A DNA stretch of 64,000 nucleotides from Opitutales bacterium (lineage in GTDB: Bacteria; Verrucomicrobiota; Verrucomicrobiia; Opitutales; UBA953): contig JAFXKI010000004.1 of the NCBI GenBank assembly GCA_017531845.1, positions 93,504 through 157,503 on the forward strand, in the 5' to 3' direction. Position numbers and translations under genes: made by a program. How positions within the stretch are numbered: the stretch's first letter is position 1; each line of letters starts with the position of its first letter. This document shows, one piece after another, positions 36,516-46,566 of the stretch. A model generated the notes under the pieces. That model was not told the DNA's origin and did no database searches. It saw only the letters and a list, made by a program, of their open reading frames with translations.

Positions 36516-37559
36516 ATGAGTAAAATCAAAGTCGGAATTGTCGGTGCTTCCGGTTATGCCGGGGAAGAACTTGTGCGGCTTTTGTCGCGCCACCCGAACG
36601 CGGAGCTTGCCTGTGTGTGTTCGCGTTCGCTCGCGGGAACGCCGTTGGCGGAAGTGATGCCGCAGTACCGCGAAATGATTCCCGCCGGGCTGACATTTAT
36701 TCAGGCGGATCCGCAGGCGATTTGCGCCGAAGCGATTGATGTTTGGTTTCTCGCGCTCCCGCACGGCGTTGCGGCGGAATATGCGCGCCCGCTCGTTGCG
36801 GCGGGCAAGCGTGTTTTCGATTTGTCGGCGGATTTTCGTTTAAACTCGCCGGAAATTTACGAGGAATACTACGGCAAGCCGCATCCGGATACGGAGCTTT
36901 TGAAAAAGACGCCTTACGTCATTCCGGAGCTCGCGCAAAACGATGCGTGGAAAACGGCGGCACTTGTGGCTTGCCCGGGCTGTTACCCGACGAGTATTCA
37001 GATTCCGCTGATTCCGCTTTTGCGCGCCGGGCTTATTAAGCCGGCGGCGGGAACGTGCATCATCAATTCGTATTCCGGCGTTTCCGGAGCGGGGAAAAAG
37101 GCGGATTTGGCTTATGCGTATTGCGAGCGCGACGAATCGGCGAAGGCTTACGGCTTGCCGAAACACCGCCATTTGTCCGAAATCGAAGAACAACTTTCTC
37201 TTGCGGCGGGAACGCCGATTGTCGTGCAGTTTTGCCCGCATCTGGCGCCGATGAAACGCGGGATTTCCACGACGATTATCGTTCCCGCGAACGGCGCGTC
37301 GGTAGAAGACGTTTACGCGTGTTGGGAAAAAACTTACGCGGGCAAACCCTTTGTCGGCATTTTGAAAAGCGGAAAATTCCCCGACACGGCGCATGTTACG
37401 GGAACGAACCGCGCGGATATTTCCGCCGTTTACGACCCGCGCACGAAAAATTTCGTTATTACGTCCTGCATCGACAACGTTGTCAAAGGCGCATCGGGGC
37501 AGGCGGTTCAGCTGATGAATCTTGCGCTCGGATTTCCGGAAGCTGCCGGTTTGGTTTGA
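36516..37559 (+). CDS. argC: N-acetyl-gamma-glutamyl-phosphate reductase
   Basis: The NADPH-dependent third step of arginine biosynthesis; 347 residues. The N-terminal dinucleotide-binding motif is VGIVGASGYAGEELVRLL, and the active-site cysteine lies in VACPGCYPTS, the standard ArgC signature. SYSGVSGAGKK and FCPHLAPMKRGI are typical downstream elements. The ATG at 36516 matches the family N-terminus. It is separate from argJ, and the downstream terminator suggests a single-gene transcript. Confidence 0.96.
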   Translation: MSKIKVGIVGASGYAGEELVRLLSRHPNAELACVCSRSLAGTPLAEVMPQYREMIPAGLTFIQADPQAICAEAIDVWFLALPHGVAAEYARPLVAAGKRVFDLSADFRLNSPEIYEEYYGKPHPDTELLKKTPYVIPELAQNDAWKTAALVACPGCYPTSIQIPLIPLLRAGLIKPAAGTCIINSYSGVSGAGKKADLAYAYCERDESAKAYGLPKHRHLSEIEEQLSLAAGTPIVVQFCPHLAPMKRGISTTIIVPANGASVEDVYACWEKTYAGKPFVGILKSGKFPDTAHVTGTNRADISAVYDPRTKNFVITSCIDNVVKGASGQAVQLMNLALGFPEAAGLV

Positions 37560-37594
37560 GTTTTTTTTGAAAAAGAAAAACGCGCTTTCGGCGG

Positions 37595-37630
37595 AAAGTC
37601 CTCTTTGCGTTCCCGCAAGGAGGATTTTTC
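37595..37630 (+). terminator. Terminator after argC with the iterated word in its loop
   Basis: TCCTCTTTGC (37599-37608) pairs with GCAAGGAGGA (37615-37624) with one G-T wobble, and TTTTTC follows. The loop GTTCCC makes a single GCGTTCCCGC copy at the tip. Confidence 0.8.
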
Positions 37631-37693
37631 TTGTCTAAAAAACAAAACACTACCATTTTTGTGGAGATTTTTTAAAACACAGAAAAATAACAC

Positions 37694-40600
37694 ATGAAAA
37701 ATATCAAGAAAATCTCCTGCTCGGCGCTTACTTTGTTCGCGGCGGCAACGCTCTGCGACAACGCTTACGCTTCGACAATGCACACCGACGTCGCATTGCA
37801 GACGTATACGAATTTCGGGCAAAACAAAGGTCGCTATGAGACCAACGCCAACGCGCTTTTAGAGCACATTCGGAAACGCGACGGCGGAATTGTGATTTCC
37901 TATACGGACAGTACCGCACCCTGGAAGATTTCCAATACACAGGGCATGATCGATTTTTCCGCAACGGACGATATCGGCGCGCAAGTCGTTATCGGAGCGA
38001 ATATCATGGCAACGGTGCACCACAACGGCTCGATTAACGCGTCGTTCGGTCATCGCGAAATCGGCGCGGAGCACGCAATAAACTACTCGGCAATTGATAT
38101 TCGGGGCTCTGAGGTTTTCCGTTTGTTCCCGAAAAACGCGACCGGCGGAGCGTATGACTACATGCTCCAACGCCAAAGCAAAATCGTAACGGATGCGACG
38201 TGGAATCCGCTGACGCAGGAAACAAATATGGCTCTTTTAAAGGGAAAGCATATTTACCACTCCGGCTCGGGAGCGATGAATCTTTGGAATGAGTCTTCAA
38301 AATCGAAAACTCCGTTGTTGGGCGCGTATCAGTATATCGTCGGCGGAATCAATGAAGCCACAAACGCACAAACCCACGCAGGAACGACAAATATCAGCAT
38401 CCACCAAAACCCGAATTTCGGGAACGGTGTAGGCGCAAACACCAAAAACCCGCTCCCGAATGCCATTCAGGGCGGTGATTCCGGAAGTCCGGTTTTCTTT
38501 TATAACGATAAAACAAAACGCTACGAATATCTTGCCGCACAACAATCCGGCGGCGGAAATTCTTACGGACAGGCGCGCGGGAACGTCACGTGGTCGCATG
38601 AAATCATGGAGTCGTTCAACGTCCGCCCCGATATGAACGGAATCAACGAAGTATATCTCTCCGCCGTTTCGTATAGCGGAGAAAATAAAAAAGATGCCGC
38701 CGGGCGTTCGACAAAAATTTACTACGGGAAGGTTACAGCCGCTTCCGGAAAAGTTCTGGGAGAATACAACGGCGTGCGTAGCGGGCAGCAGACATGGAAA
38801 AATCTTGCGGACGTAAAAGACCGGCAAAACTGGTATGCTTACGATAGCGAGAAGTATTTGCAGCAGAAGGACGAAGATCTTTTCTTTAACGAAAATCTTG
38901 TTTTCACGGCAACGCGCGAAAACAACAATATTATTTTGTCGGACACCGTTGATCTCGGTATCGGTTACATTGAATTTAACTGCGGCAATTTGCAAAACGC
39001 CGTTTACAACATTAAATCCGAAGGTGCGGAAAATAATTTGCTTAATTCCGCCGGCTATGTCGTTAACGAAGGCGCAATCGTTCATCTTTATCAGACGAAC
39101 CCGTCGAATCATATGTATGAATGGCGCAAGACGGGTGCCGGGGACTTGCATATTCGCGGGAACGGAGATTCCAATGCGTTGCTCAGTGTCGGCGGAACCG
39201 GGAAAACGTTCCTGCAACGCGAAAACGGCTATGCTGCGTATAATGTGCTTGTGAGCGGCGGAGCCACCGTTGTCATCAAAAACACAAAGCAAATCGCGCG
39301 AGACCTGACTTTCGGAAACGGCGGCGGCGTACTCGACATGAACGGAAATTCCATGACGTGGAAACTTTCGAACACGAACGTTTCCGCCGACGGATTTTCG
39401 GTTAACGCGCTGACAGAAGATGCATTCATCGCAAACAGCAAGGGCGCGGCAACGCTGACTTTTTCCGAAACCGGCAACCGGACTTTCTTGGGTTCATTCC
39501 GGGATACGGCAAATTCGTCATTAAAAATTATTTACGACGGCGGAACGAATTCTTCATGGACGCTTCACAGTGCGTTCACGCATCTGCAAAACGCAGGTAG
39601 CCGCCTGGATATCAGAAGCGGGAACGTTAAGCTCGCGGGAACGAATACCGTTCACGGTTTGGGTTCCGCAAGCGGCAAGAATACTCAGCGTTACTCGCAT
39701 GCGGACGACTGGCATTATGCTGATGCAAAAATGAATGTCATGGTCGGGGGCGGAGCAACATTTACACTCGGTTCGCATGCGCGCCTGACGGGAACCGTGG
39801 AGGTGATGCGCTACGGCGTTTTCGTGATGAACGAAGGAGTAAAGCACCGCGAGGAATATATCGAGGGCGGACTCGCACTTGAGGATACTTACGCGATTTC
39901 CGATTTTTACGGGTTGAAAGGAAATGTTCACCTCTATCAGGGCTCGGAAATGCGCGTCGCTTACAGCGCGGGAACGACGGCGAACACCACTTATGCGGGA
40001 AATATCTCCGGAAACGGAAAAATCTCGGTCAACAGCACCGGATCTACGGGAACGTTCACGCTTGCGGGAGACAACCGGAGTTTTACCGGCGCACTGATGC
40101 TCAATGCCGGAACGTTGATTTTAGGTTCCGCCACGGCGGGGCATTCCGGAACAACTTTCGTGCACGGCGGCATGCTCGAATTTGCCGGAAGCGTGAAAAC
40201 AAGCGGGAACGTCGAACTTCACGGGAACGGAGTTGCGCTTAAGTTCAAAACCGCTGCCGGAGTGAACGAAAATGCCGTTCACGAAGTCGGCGTGATTTCG
40301 ACGAAGGCGTCCGACAATTATGCGCGTAATATTTCCGTCGAAAAAAATGTAACCGTGAACGCAAAAGCACTTGTCAACTCATGGGGATTGAAAAATTTGC
40401 GGGTCGACGGCGTGCTGGCACTTTCCGACAGGCTGGAATTCGCTTCGGGGCGAAACAATTCCTCGGAAAATAACAGAATCACGGGAAGCGGAACCATCAA
40501 AACGAATCGCGTTTCTTTCGGAAACATCGGAACTTATAACATCGACGGAGTTCGACTCGAAATCGGTGCCGGCGGGATGAGCGGTAACGGTGCGGATCTT

Positions 40601-42538
40601 AATCTCGGGAACGCAACCATTGTCGCCTCCGAAAATTGGACGGAGCGATCGAGCACGGAAATTACACTTGTCTCTTCCGAAGGCACCGTTTTTGAAACAG
40701 AGTCCGCGAGCGGGAACGCAACGGAAGCCGCTCTCGCCGGAGGCATTCTCGGAAGCGGGAATCTCATAAAAAGGGGCTCGGGAACGCTGCGCATTTTTAG
40801 GAATAATGTTTATTTCACCGGACAGTTTATTGTCGAAGAAGGAACCTTGATCCTGGAAGGGCGCACCGCAAATCTCGGAGCTCGCGATACCACCGGATCC
40901 GGCTCCCGCTACGCCGCCGTTATCAAAAAGGGCGGAACCTTGGATATTAACGGAAATCTCAAAACCGGAGATAACTGCTACAAAATGGAGCTCGCCGGCG
41001 GCGCGCTCGTGAACAACGGCGAAGATGTCGGCTCGGACGATCGCCAAATTACCGGGCTGAAACTTTCCGCAGACTCGGAAATCGGCGGGAGCGGAAATTT
41101 CGGGCTGATAGGAGCCGGCTACACCGGCGTTACGCTTGATCTTGCCGGGAAAAAACTGACGAAAACCGGGGCGAACACTTTTTACCTCGCCAACGCTACG
41201 GTAACGTCGGGAACGCTCGAAATTAATCAGGGCGTTTTAGAAATAGCGGAAAGAGATTCGAATGCGAGCGCGGCTGATTTGGTAATTGCCGGCGGGAATT
41301 TAAAGATTTCCGGAGAAAATGATTTTTCCGTGAAATCCGTTTCCGGAACGTCCGGTGCTATTGAAATTGCTTCGGGAACTTTGAGTGTCGGTGCTGATAA
41401 TGCTTCGGGAACGTATTCCGGTTCCGTCAATTTTTCCGACTCCGGGAAAATCTCCTTTGTCGCGGGAACGCACGATTGGAGCGGAATGAAAATTCTGTCC
41501 GAAAATTCGGCGAACGGAAGTTTTGAAATTTCCGGCAACGGAACACGCGTGAAAATGAGCGAACACGGAAAACAATCGATTTCGGTTGCCGAAAACGCGA
41601 CGCTCGAGACGCGAGCCGTTTCCTCGTCCGAAACCGTCGATATGTCCGGCGTTGCCGGCAACGGGAAAGTCGCGCTGAAACTGCGCGACGGGAACGGGCG
41701 CGGTTTTAATCTCTCCGCGTTTGCGGGAACGATTGAAGTCGGAAAAGATTCCGGAGTAAGTGTCGGTCGCTTGCGTTTGAACACCTCCTCTTTAAATTCT
41801 CAGGCTAAAATCAGCGTGATTTCCGGCGGGGAACTTGTGTTTGACGGCACGGGAACGGAAATCAGGAACAACATCGTTTTTGAGGCAAATTCGAAAATTC
41901 ACGCGAATCATCTTAAAGACGGAAAACTTTCCGGAAATCTTTCTTCCGCAAGCGGCGTTGTCCTGACAAAAGCCGGAAACGGCGTTCTCACGCTTTCCGG
42001 GGATAACTCCGGTTTCGCCGGGAAAATCGTGGTTGCCGCGGGAACGCTAGTTGTAACGGATGTGCGGGCTCTCGGCTCCGGTGACGTCCATGTCAATAGA
42101 GGCGGAACTATCCGTGTTTCCGTTGAAAATGTGGAAGACTTCAAAGAAATCACGCTTGCGGCAGGTGCAAAACTGGTCGTTTCAGAAGTGAATGCCAAGC
42201 AACTGTCCGGCGTAAAAATTGTAAACGGAGAGCAAACCGAAGTGGATTTGGAAACGCTCAAAACAGTAATAAAGGACGGAAACGTTGAGCTTGCCGCAAG
42301 TGAACAAATTAAAATTGTGCGTAAAAGCGACGCTTCGTTGTCGGCGGAAGTTGCGGAGGAAACGGTGCTGTTTTCCGCGGCTCCGCGCATGGCGAGTTTC
42401 TCTTTCCTGCGAGCGGAAAATTCCGCCGTGGCGGCTTGTCCGACTTGCATTACGGCGGTTCCCGAGCCGTCCGCATTTACTCTGCTTTCGGGGCTTGGCG
42501 TGCTTGCGCTCGTCGCTTCGCGTCGCCGCAGAAAATAA
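37694..42538 (+). CDS. Giant S6-peptidase-like protein with beta-strand repeats and PEP-CTERM anchor
   Basis: A 1614-residue exported protein. After a signal peptide (about 1-27), residues about 30-330 match the IgA-protease/SPATE type S6 serine peptidase. IMATVHHNG carries the catalytic His (H110), DYMLQRQSKIVTD aligns with the catalytic Asp region (D155), and QGGDSGSPVFF holds the catalytic Ser (S263). The middle 1200 residues are Gly/Asn/Thr-rich autotransporter-associated beta-strand repeats (for example TLSGDNSGFAGKIVVAAGTL). Where an autotransporter barrel is expected, the C-terminus instead has VPEPSAFTLL, a hydrophobic helix and RRRRK, a PEP-CTERM sorting signal. Nineteen coding-strand GGGAACG words lie inside. 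The substrate is unknown. Confidence 0.88.
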   Translation: MKNIKKISCSALTLFAAATLCDNAYASTMHTDVALQTYTNFGQNKGRYETNANALLEHIRKRDGGIVISYTDSTAPWKISNTQGMIDFSATDDIGAQVVIGANIMATVHHNGSINASFGHREIGAEHAINYSAIDIRGSEVFRLFPKNATGGAYDYMLQRQSKIVTDATWNPLTQETNMALLKGKHIYHSGSGAMNLWNESSKSKTPLLGAYQYIVGGINEATNAQTHAGTTNISIHQNPNFGNGVGANTKNPLPNAIQGGDSGSPVFFYNDKTKRYEYLAAQQSGGGNSYGQARGNVTWSHEIMESFNVRPDMNGINEVYLSAVSYSGENKKDAAGRSTKIYYGKVTAASGKVLGEYNGVRSGQQTWKNLADVKDRQNWYAYDSEKYLQQKDEDLFFNENLVFTATRENNNIILSDTVDLGIGYIEFNCGNLQNAVYNIKSEGAENNLLNSAGYVVNEGAIVHLYQTNPSNHMYEWRKTGAGDLHIRGNGDSNALLSVGGTGKTFLQRENGYAAYNVLVSGGATVVIKNTKQIARDLTFGNGGGVLDMNGNSMTWKLSNTNVSADGFSVNALTEDAFIANSKGAATLTFSETGNRTFLGSFRDTANSSLKIIYDGGTNSSWTLHSAFTHLQNAGSRLDIRSGNVKLAGTNTVHGLGSASGKNTQRYSHADDWHYADAKMNVMVGGGATFTLGSHARLTGTVEVMRYGVFVMNEGVKHREEYIEGGLALEDTYAISDFYGLKGNVHLYQGSEMRVAYSAGTTANTTYAGNISGNGKISVNSTGSTGTFTLAGDNRSFTGALMLNAGTLILGSATAGHSGTTFVHGGMLEFAGSVKTSGNVELHGNGVALKFKTAAGVNENAVHEVGVISTKASDNYARNISVEKNVTVNAKALVNSWGLKNLRVDGVLALSDRLEFASGRNNSSENNRITGSGTIKTNRVSFGNIGTYNIDGVRLEIGAGGMSGNGADLNLGNATIVASENWTERSSTEITLVSSEGTVFETESASGNATEAALAGGILGSGNLIKRGSGTLRIFRNNVYFTGQFIVEEGTLILEGRTANLGARDTTGSGSRYAAVIKKGGTLDINGNLKTGDNCYKMELAGGALVNNGEDVGSDDRQITGLKLSADSEIGGSGNFGLIGAGYTGVTLDLAGKKLTKTGANTFYLANATVTSGTLEINQGVLEIAERDSNASAADLVIAGGNLKISGENDFSVKSVSGTSGAIEIASGTLSVGADNASGTYSGSVNFSDSGKISFVAGTHDWSGMKILSENSANGSFEISGNGTRVKMSEHGKQSISVAENATLETRAVSSSETVDMSGVAGNGKVALKLRDGNGRGFNLSAFAGTIEVGKDSGVSVGRLRLNTSSLNSQAKISVISGGELVFDGTGTEIRNNIVFEANSKIHANHLKDGKLSGNLSSASGVVLTKAGNGVLTLSGDNSGFAGKIVVAAGTLVVTDVRALGSGDVHVNRGGTIRVSVENVEDFKEITLAAGAKLVVSEVNAKQLSGVKIVNGEQTEVDLETLKTVIKDGNVELAASEQIKIVRKSDASLSAEVAEETVLFSAAPRMASFSFLRAENSAVAACPTCITAVPEPSAFTLLSGLGVLALVASRRRRK

Positions 42539-42563
42539 TTTCTGCAATAGAGTGATCTCGACA

Positions 42564-42600
42564 GGCGTTCCCGCGGCTTCGGGCGCGGGAACGTTTATTT
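42564..42600 (+). terminator. Inverted GGGAACG-pair terminator after the surface protein gene
   Basis: GGCGTTCCCGCG, loop GCTTCGGG, then CGCGGGAACGT followed by TTATTT. The T-run is weaker than in the other terminators of this type. Confidence 0.7.
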
Positions 42601-42670
42601 CGTCCGAAGCGGCTTTCTCAAAACGTTTTCCCTTTACGTTCCCGCGCGAACCCGCAATAATAAGCCAATT

Positions 42671-43576
42671 ATGAAAGCACTACTTTTCTCCGGACAAGGC
42701 GCCCAGAAAGTCGGAATGGGCAAGTCGCTTTACGAAAATTCCGCGATTGCGCGTGAACTTTATGACCGCGCGAACGCCGTTTTGCCGTTCGATCTGAAGC
42801 AAATCTGCTTCGAAGGTCCGCAGGAAACGCTTACCGAAACGCGCGTTTGCCAGCCGGCACTTTTCACGCAAGGCTACGTTATCGCTCAAATTCTGAAAGA
42901 ACAAGGCAAGCTCGCCGACCTTAAATGCGTGCTCGGACTCAGCATCGGCGAACTCACCGCCTACGCGGTCGCCGGCGTTTGGGATTTTGAAACGGGACTG
43001 AAAGTCGTCGCCGAACGCGGACGCCTCATGCAGGAAGCCTGCGACAAAACGAAAGGCGGCATGGCTGCGATTATCGGCGGCTCCCGCGAAGATGTGCTCG
43101 CGTTCTGCAAAGAATTTGATGTCGATGCGGCGAACTTTAATACACCGGGGCAAATCGTGATTTCCGGCGATGCGGACAAAATTGCTGCCGCGTGTGCAAA
43201 GAATAACGAAACGAAGCAGTTTAAACGCGCAATTCCGCTCGTCGTTGCCGGAGCTTACCACTCCCGCCTGATGGAACCGGCGCGTGCCGCGTTTGCGAAT
43301 TTCCTCGCATCCGTCGAATTTAAAAAGCCGGAAATTCCGGTCTTCACGAACACGACGGGAACGCTCATCGACGATCCCGCCGCTATGCGCGAAGCACTTG
43401 CCAAGCAGGTCGTTTCCTCCGTTTTGTGGGAAGATTGCGTGCGCGGAGCCGTTGAGCTCGGCGTTACCGAAACGATTGAATGCGGGCCCGGCGGCATTCT
43501 CACCGGCATGGTCAAAAAGATCGCTCCGGAAGTCGCGGGAACGGCAGTTTCCGAGTTCGCGGAAATTCCTGCGTAG
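42671..43576 (+). CDS. fabD: Malonyl-CoA:ACP transacylase
   Basis: It loads malonyl groups onto acyl carrier protein for fatty acid synthesis. The 301-residue protein has FSGQGAQKVGMG at the start, the nucleophile motif GLSIGE (S91; the usual GHSxG histidine is Leu here, a known variation), and GAYHSRLM with the catalytic histidine. TVEFKKPEIPVFTN-like and VETIECGPG-like strings are also typical. No other fab gene is next to it; eno follows after 64 bp with its own leader. Confidence 0.94.
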   Translation: MKALLFSGQGAQKVGMGKSLYENSAIARELYDRANAVLPFDLKQICFEGPQETLTETRVCQPALFTQGYVIAQILKEQGKLADLKCVLGLSIGELTAYAVAGVWDFETGLKVVAERGRLMQEACDKTKGGMAAIIGGSREDVLAFCKEFDVDAANFNTPGQIVISGDADKIAAACAKNNETKQFKRAIPLVVAGAYHSRLMEPARAAFANFLASVEFKKPEIPVFTNTTGTLIDDPAAMREALAKQVVSSVLWEDCVRGAVELGVTETIECGPGGILTGMVKKIAPEVAGTAVSEFAEIPA

Positions 43577-43583
43577 TTTTTAG

Positions 43584-44981
<1,398 letters not shown>

Positions 44982-45002
44982 TTTAAAGCTTAACGCTTAA
45001 AG

Positions 45003-45044
45003 AAAAGCGTTCCCGTGATTTATTTCGCGGGAACGTTTTTTTGT
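45003..45044. terminator. Inverted GGGAACG-pair terminator after eno
   Basis: AAAAGCGTTCCCGTG, loop, TCGCGGGAACGTTTTTTT, 22 bp after the eno stop. The arms differ slightly outside the 7-base core. Confidence 0.85.
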
Positions 45045-45080
45045 TGTTTTTGTAGGTCAGGAGTTTTACAAGAGGCGTGT

Positions 45081-46445
45081 ATGCGTTCTGATGCGATGCT
45101 TAGCCTCGAAACGGAGCCCGTAGGGCGGCTTTTGTTGAAATATGCGATTCCGGCAATTGCGGGAATGGTGGTGTTTTCGCTATATAATGTCGTCGACAGT
45201 ATTTTCATCGGGCAATGGGTTGGCGAGTATGCGCTGTCTGCGTTGGCGATTGCTTTCCCCGTGATGAATTTGACGGCGGCGCTCGGAACGTTGCTTGGAA
45301 TCGGCGGGGCGGCGTTGTGTTCGATTCGTTTGGGGGAGAAAAATTACGAGGGGGCGGAGCAGGCGTTCGGGAACGTGGTTTTGCTCGGGTTTATCGTCGG
45401 TGTGGTTTTCGGCGGGCTGACGGCGTTTTTTTTGGAGCCGATTCTGATTGCGTTCGGGGCTAGCGAGCAAACGTTGCCGTATGCGTATCGATTCATGCTG
45501 ATTATGCAGTTGAGTGCGCCGGTAACGTATACATTTTTTAATTTAAACCACATAATGCGTTCAACGGGCTACCCGAATTTGGCATTGGGCGCCTTGTGCC
45601 TTTCTGTGTTGGTAAATATTATTTTGGCACCGTTGTTTATCAAAATTTTCGGTTGGGGGATTACCGGAGCGGGCTTGGCGACGTTGTGCGCGCAGCTTTG
45701 CGGATGCGTGTTTGTGCTGGTTCATTTTTCCCGTGAAAAAAGCACGGTGCATTTTATGCGGGGAATTTACCGTCCGCGTAGAAAAACGGTGCTGCCGGTA
45801 ATTTCCATCGGTATGGCACCGAGCTTGCTCAATGCTTTCGGCTGCGCGGTTGCGGTCGTGATTAATCGTCAGCTTTTGGACTATGGGGGAGACCTTGCCG
45901 TGGGGTCTTACGGAATTTTATCCCGCGTATTAATTTTAATAGCGATGATTGTTGCCGGACTAACGCAGGGGGCGCAGCCGATTATCGGTTACAACCACGG
46001 TGCGTGCCGGACAGATCGCGTTAAAAAAACGTTTATGCTTACACTTTGGGCGGGAACGGCGATAACGGTGCTCGGATTTTTGATTTGTGAAATTTTCCCG
46101 GAGGTGATTGCGCGTGCGTTTACGGATAATGAAGCCATGATCGGATTTACGGTCGTGGGCTTGCGCATCGGCTCTGCGGCGTTCGCATTAGTCGGAGGGC
46201 AGATTGTGATCAATAATTTTTTCCAGTCTATCGGCCACGGAAAAACATCTGCTGCGCTCTCGACGACCCGCCAGCTGCTTTTCCTCGTTCCCGGGTTGCT
46301 GATTTTTCCCCATTATTTCGGGCAAAACGGCGTGTGGCTAAGTTTTCCGGTGGCGGATGTGGCGTCCGTGGTCGTTACGGCGTGGGTTTTCCTGCGGTTT
46401 ATTCGCAATTACAAGCCGAACGTCGTTTTGATGAATAACGAATAA
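45081..46445 (+). CDS. MATE-family multidrug efflux transporter
   Basis: A 454-residue inner-membrane protein with about 12 hydrophobic segments. LLKYAIPAIAGMVVFSLYNVVDSIFIG and GLTQGAQPIIGYNHGA are characteristic of bacterial MATE transporters of the NorM/DinF superfamily, which export drugs or metabolites using Na+ or H+ gradients. I chose the ATG at 45081 because AGAGG lies 5 nt upstream; an in-frame start at 45015 would begin inside the eno terminator. The substrate cannot be predicted. The gene is G/T-richer and uses more TTG codons than the neighbouring eno. Confidence 0.92.
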   Translation: MRSDAMLSLETEPVGRLLLKYAIPAIAGMVVFSLYNVVDSIFIGQWVGEYALSALAIAFPVMNLTAALGTLLGIGGAALCSIRLGEKNYEGAEQAFGNVVLLGFIVGVVFGGLTAFFLEPILIAFGASEQTLPYAYRFMLIMQLSAPVTYTFFNLNHIMRSTGYPNLALGALCLSVLVNIILAPLFIKIFGWGITGAGLATLCAQLCGCVFVLVHFSREKSTVHFMRGIYRPRRKTVLPVISIGMAPSLLNAFGCAVAVVINRQLLDYGGDLAVGSYGILSRVLILIAMIVAGLTQGAQPIIGYNHGACRTDRVKKTFMLTLWAGTAITVLGFLICEIFPEVIARAFTDNEAMIGFTVVGLRIGSAAFALVGGQIVINNFFQSIGHGKTSAALSTTRQLLFLVPGLLIFPHYFGQNGVWLSFPVADVASVVVTAWVFLRFIRNYKPNVVLMNNE

Positions 46446-46566
46446 AGTTGCTCATAAAAAGTAGATTTTCCGAGAGTCGAAGTGTTTTGCCTTTAGTGAA
46501 CGCTTCGGAGTTTTCCCGGCAAAAATTTCCCTTTATACGGGAACGCCTTCGTGCCAAAATCAGCGA

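Noticed and set aside
36503..36520. TGGCACG upstream of argC as a further sigma-54 promoter
   Set aside because: The -12 GC is missing at the correct spacing (TGGCACG-CTAT-TATGA) and it touches the start codon.
45633..45652. TTGGCACCGTTGTTTAT inside the MATE gene as a sigma-54 site
   Set aside because: It lacks the -12 GC and is internal to a coding region.
46446..46566. Hairpin CGAAGTG/CGCTTCG upstream of mutS as the MATE terminator
   Set aside because: The stem is short, the loop long and there is no proper T-run, so I did not list it.
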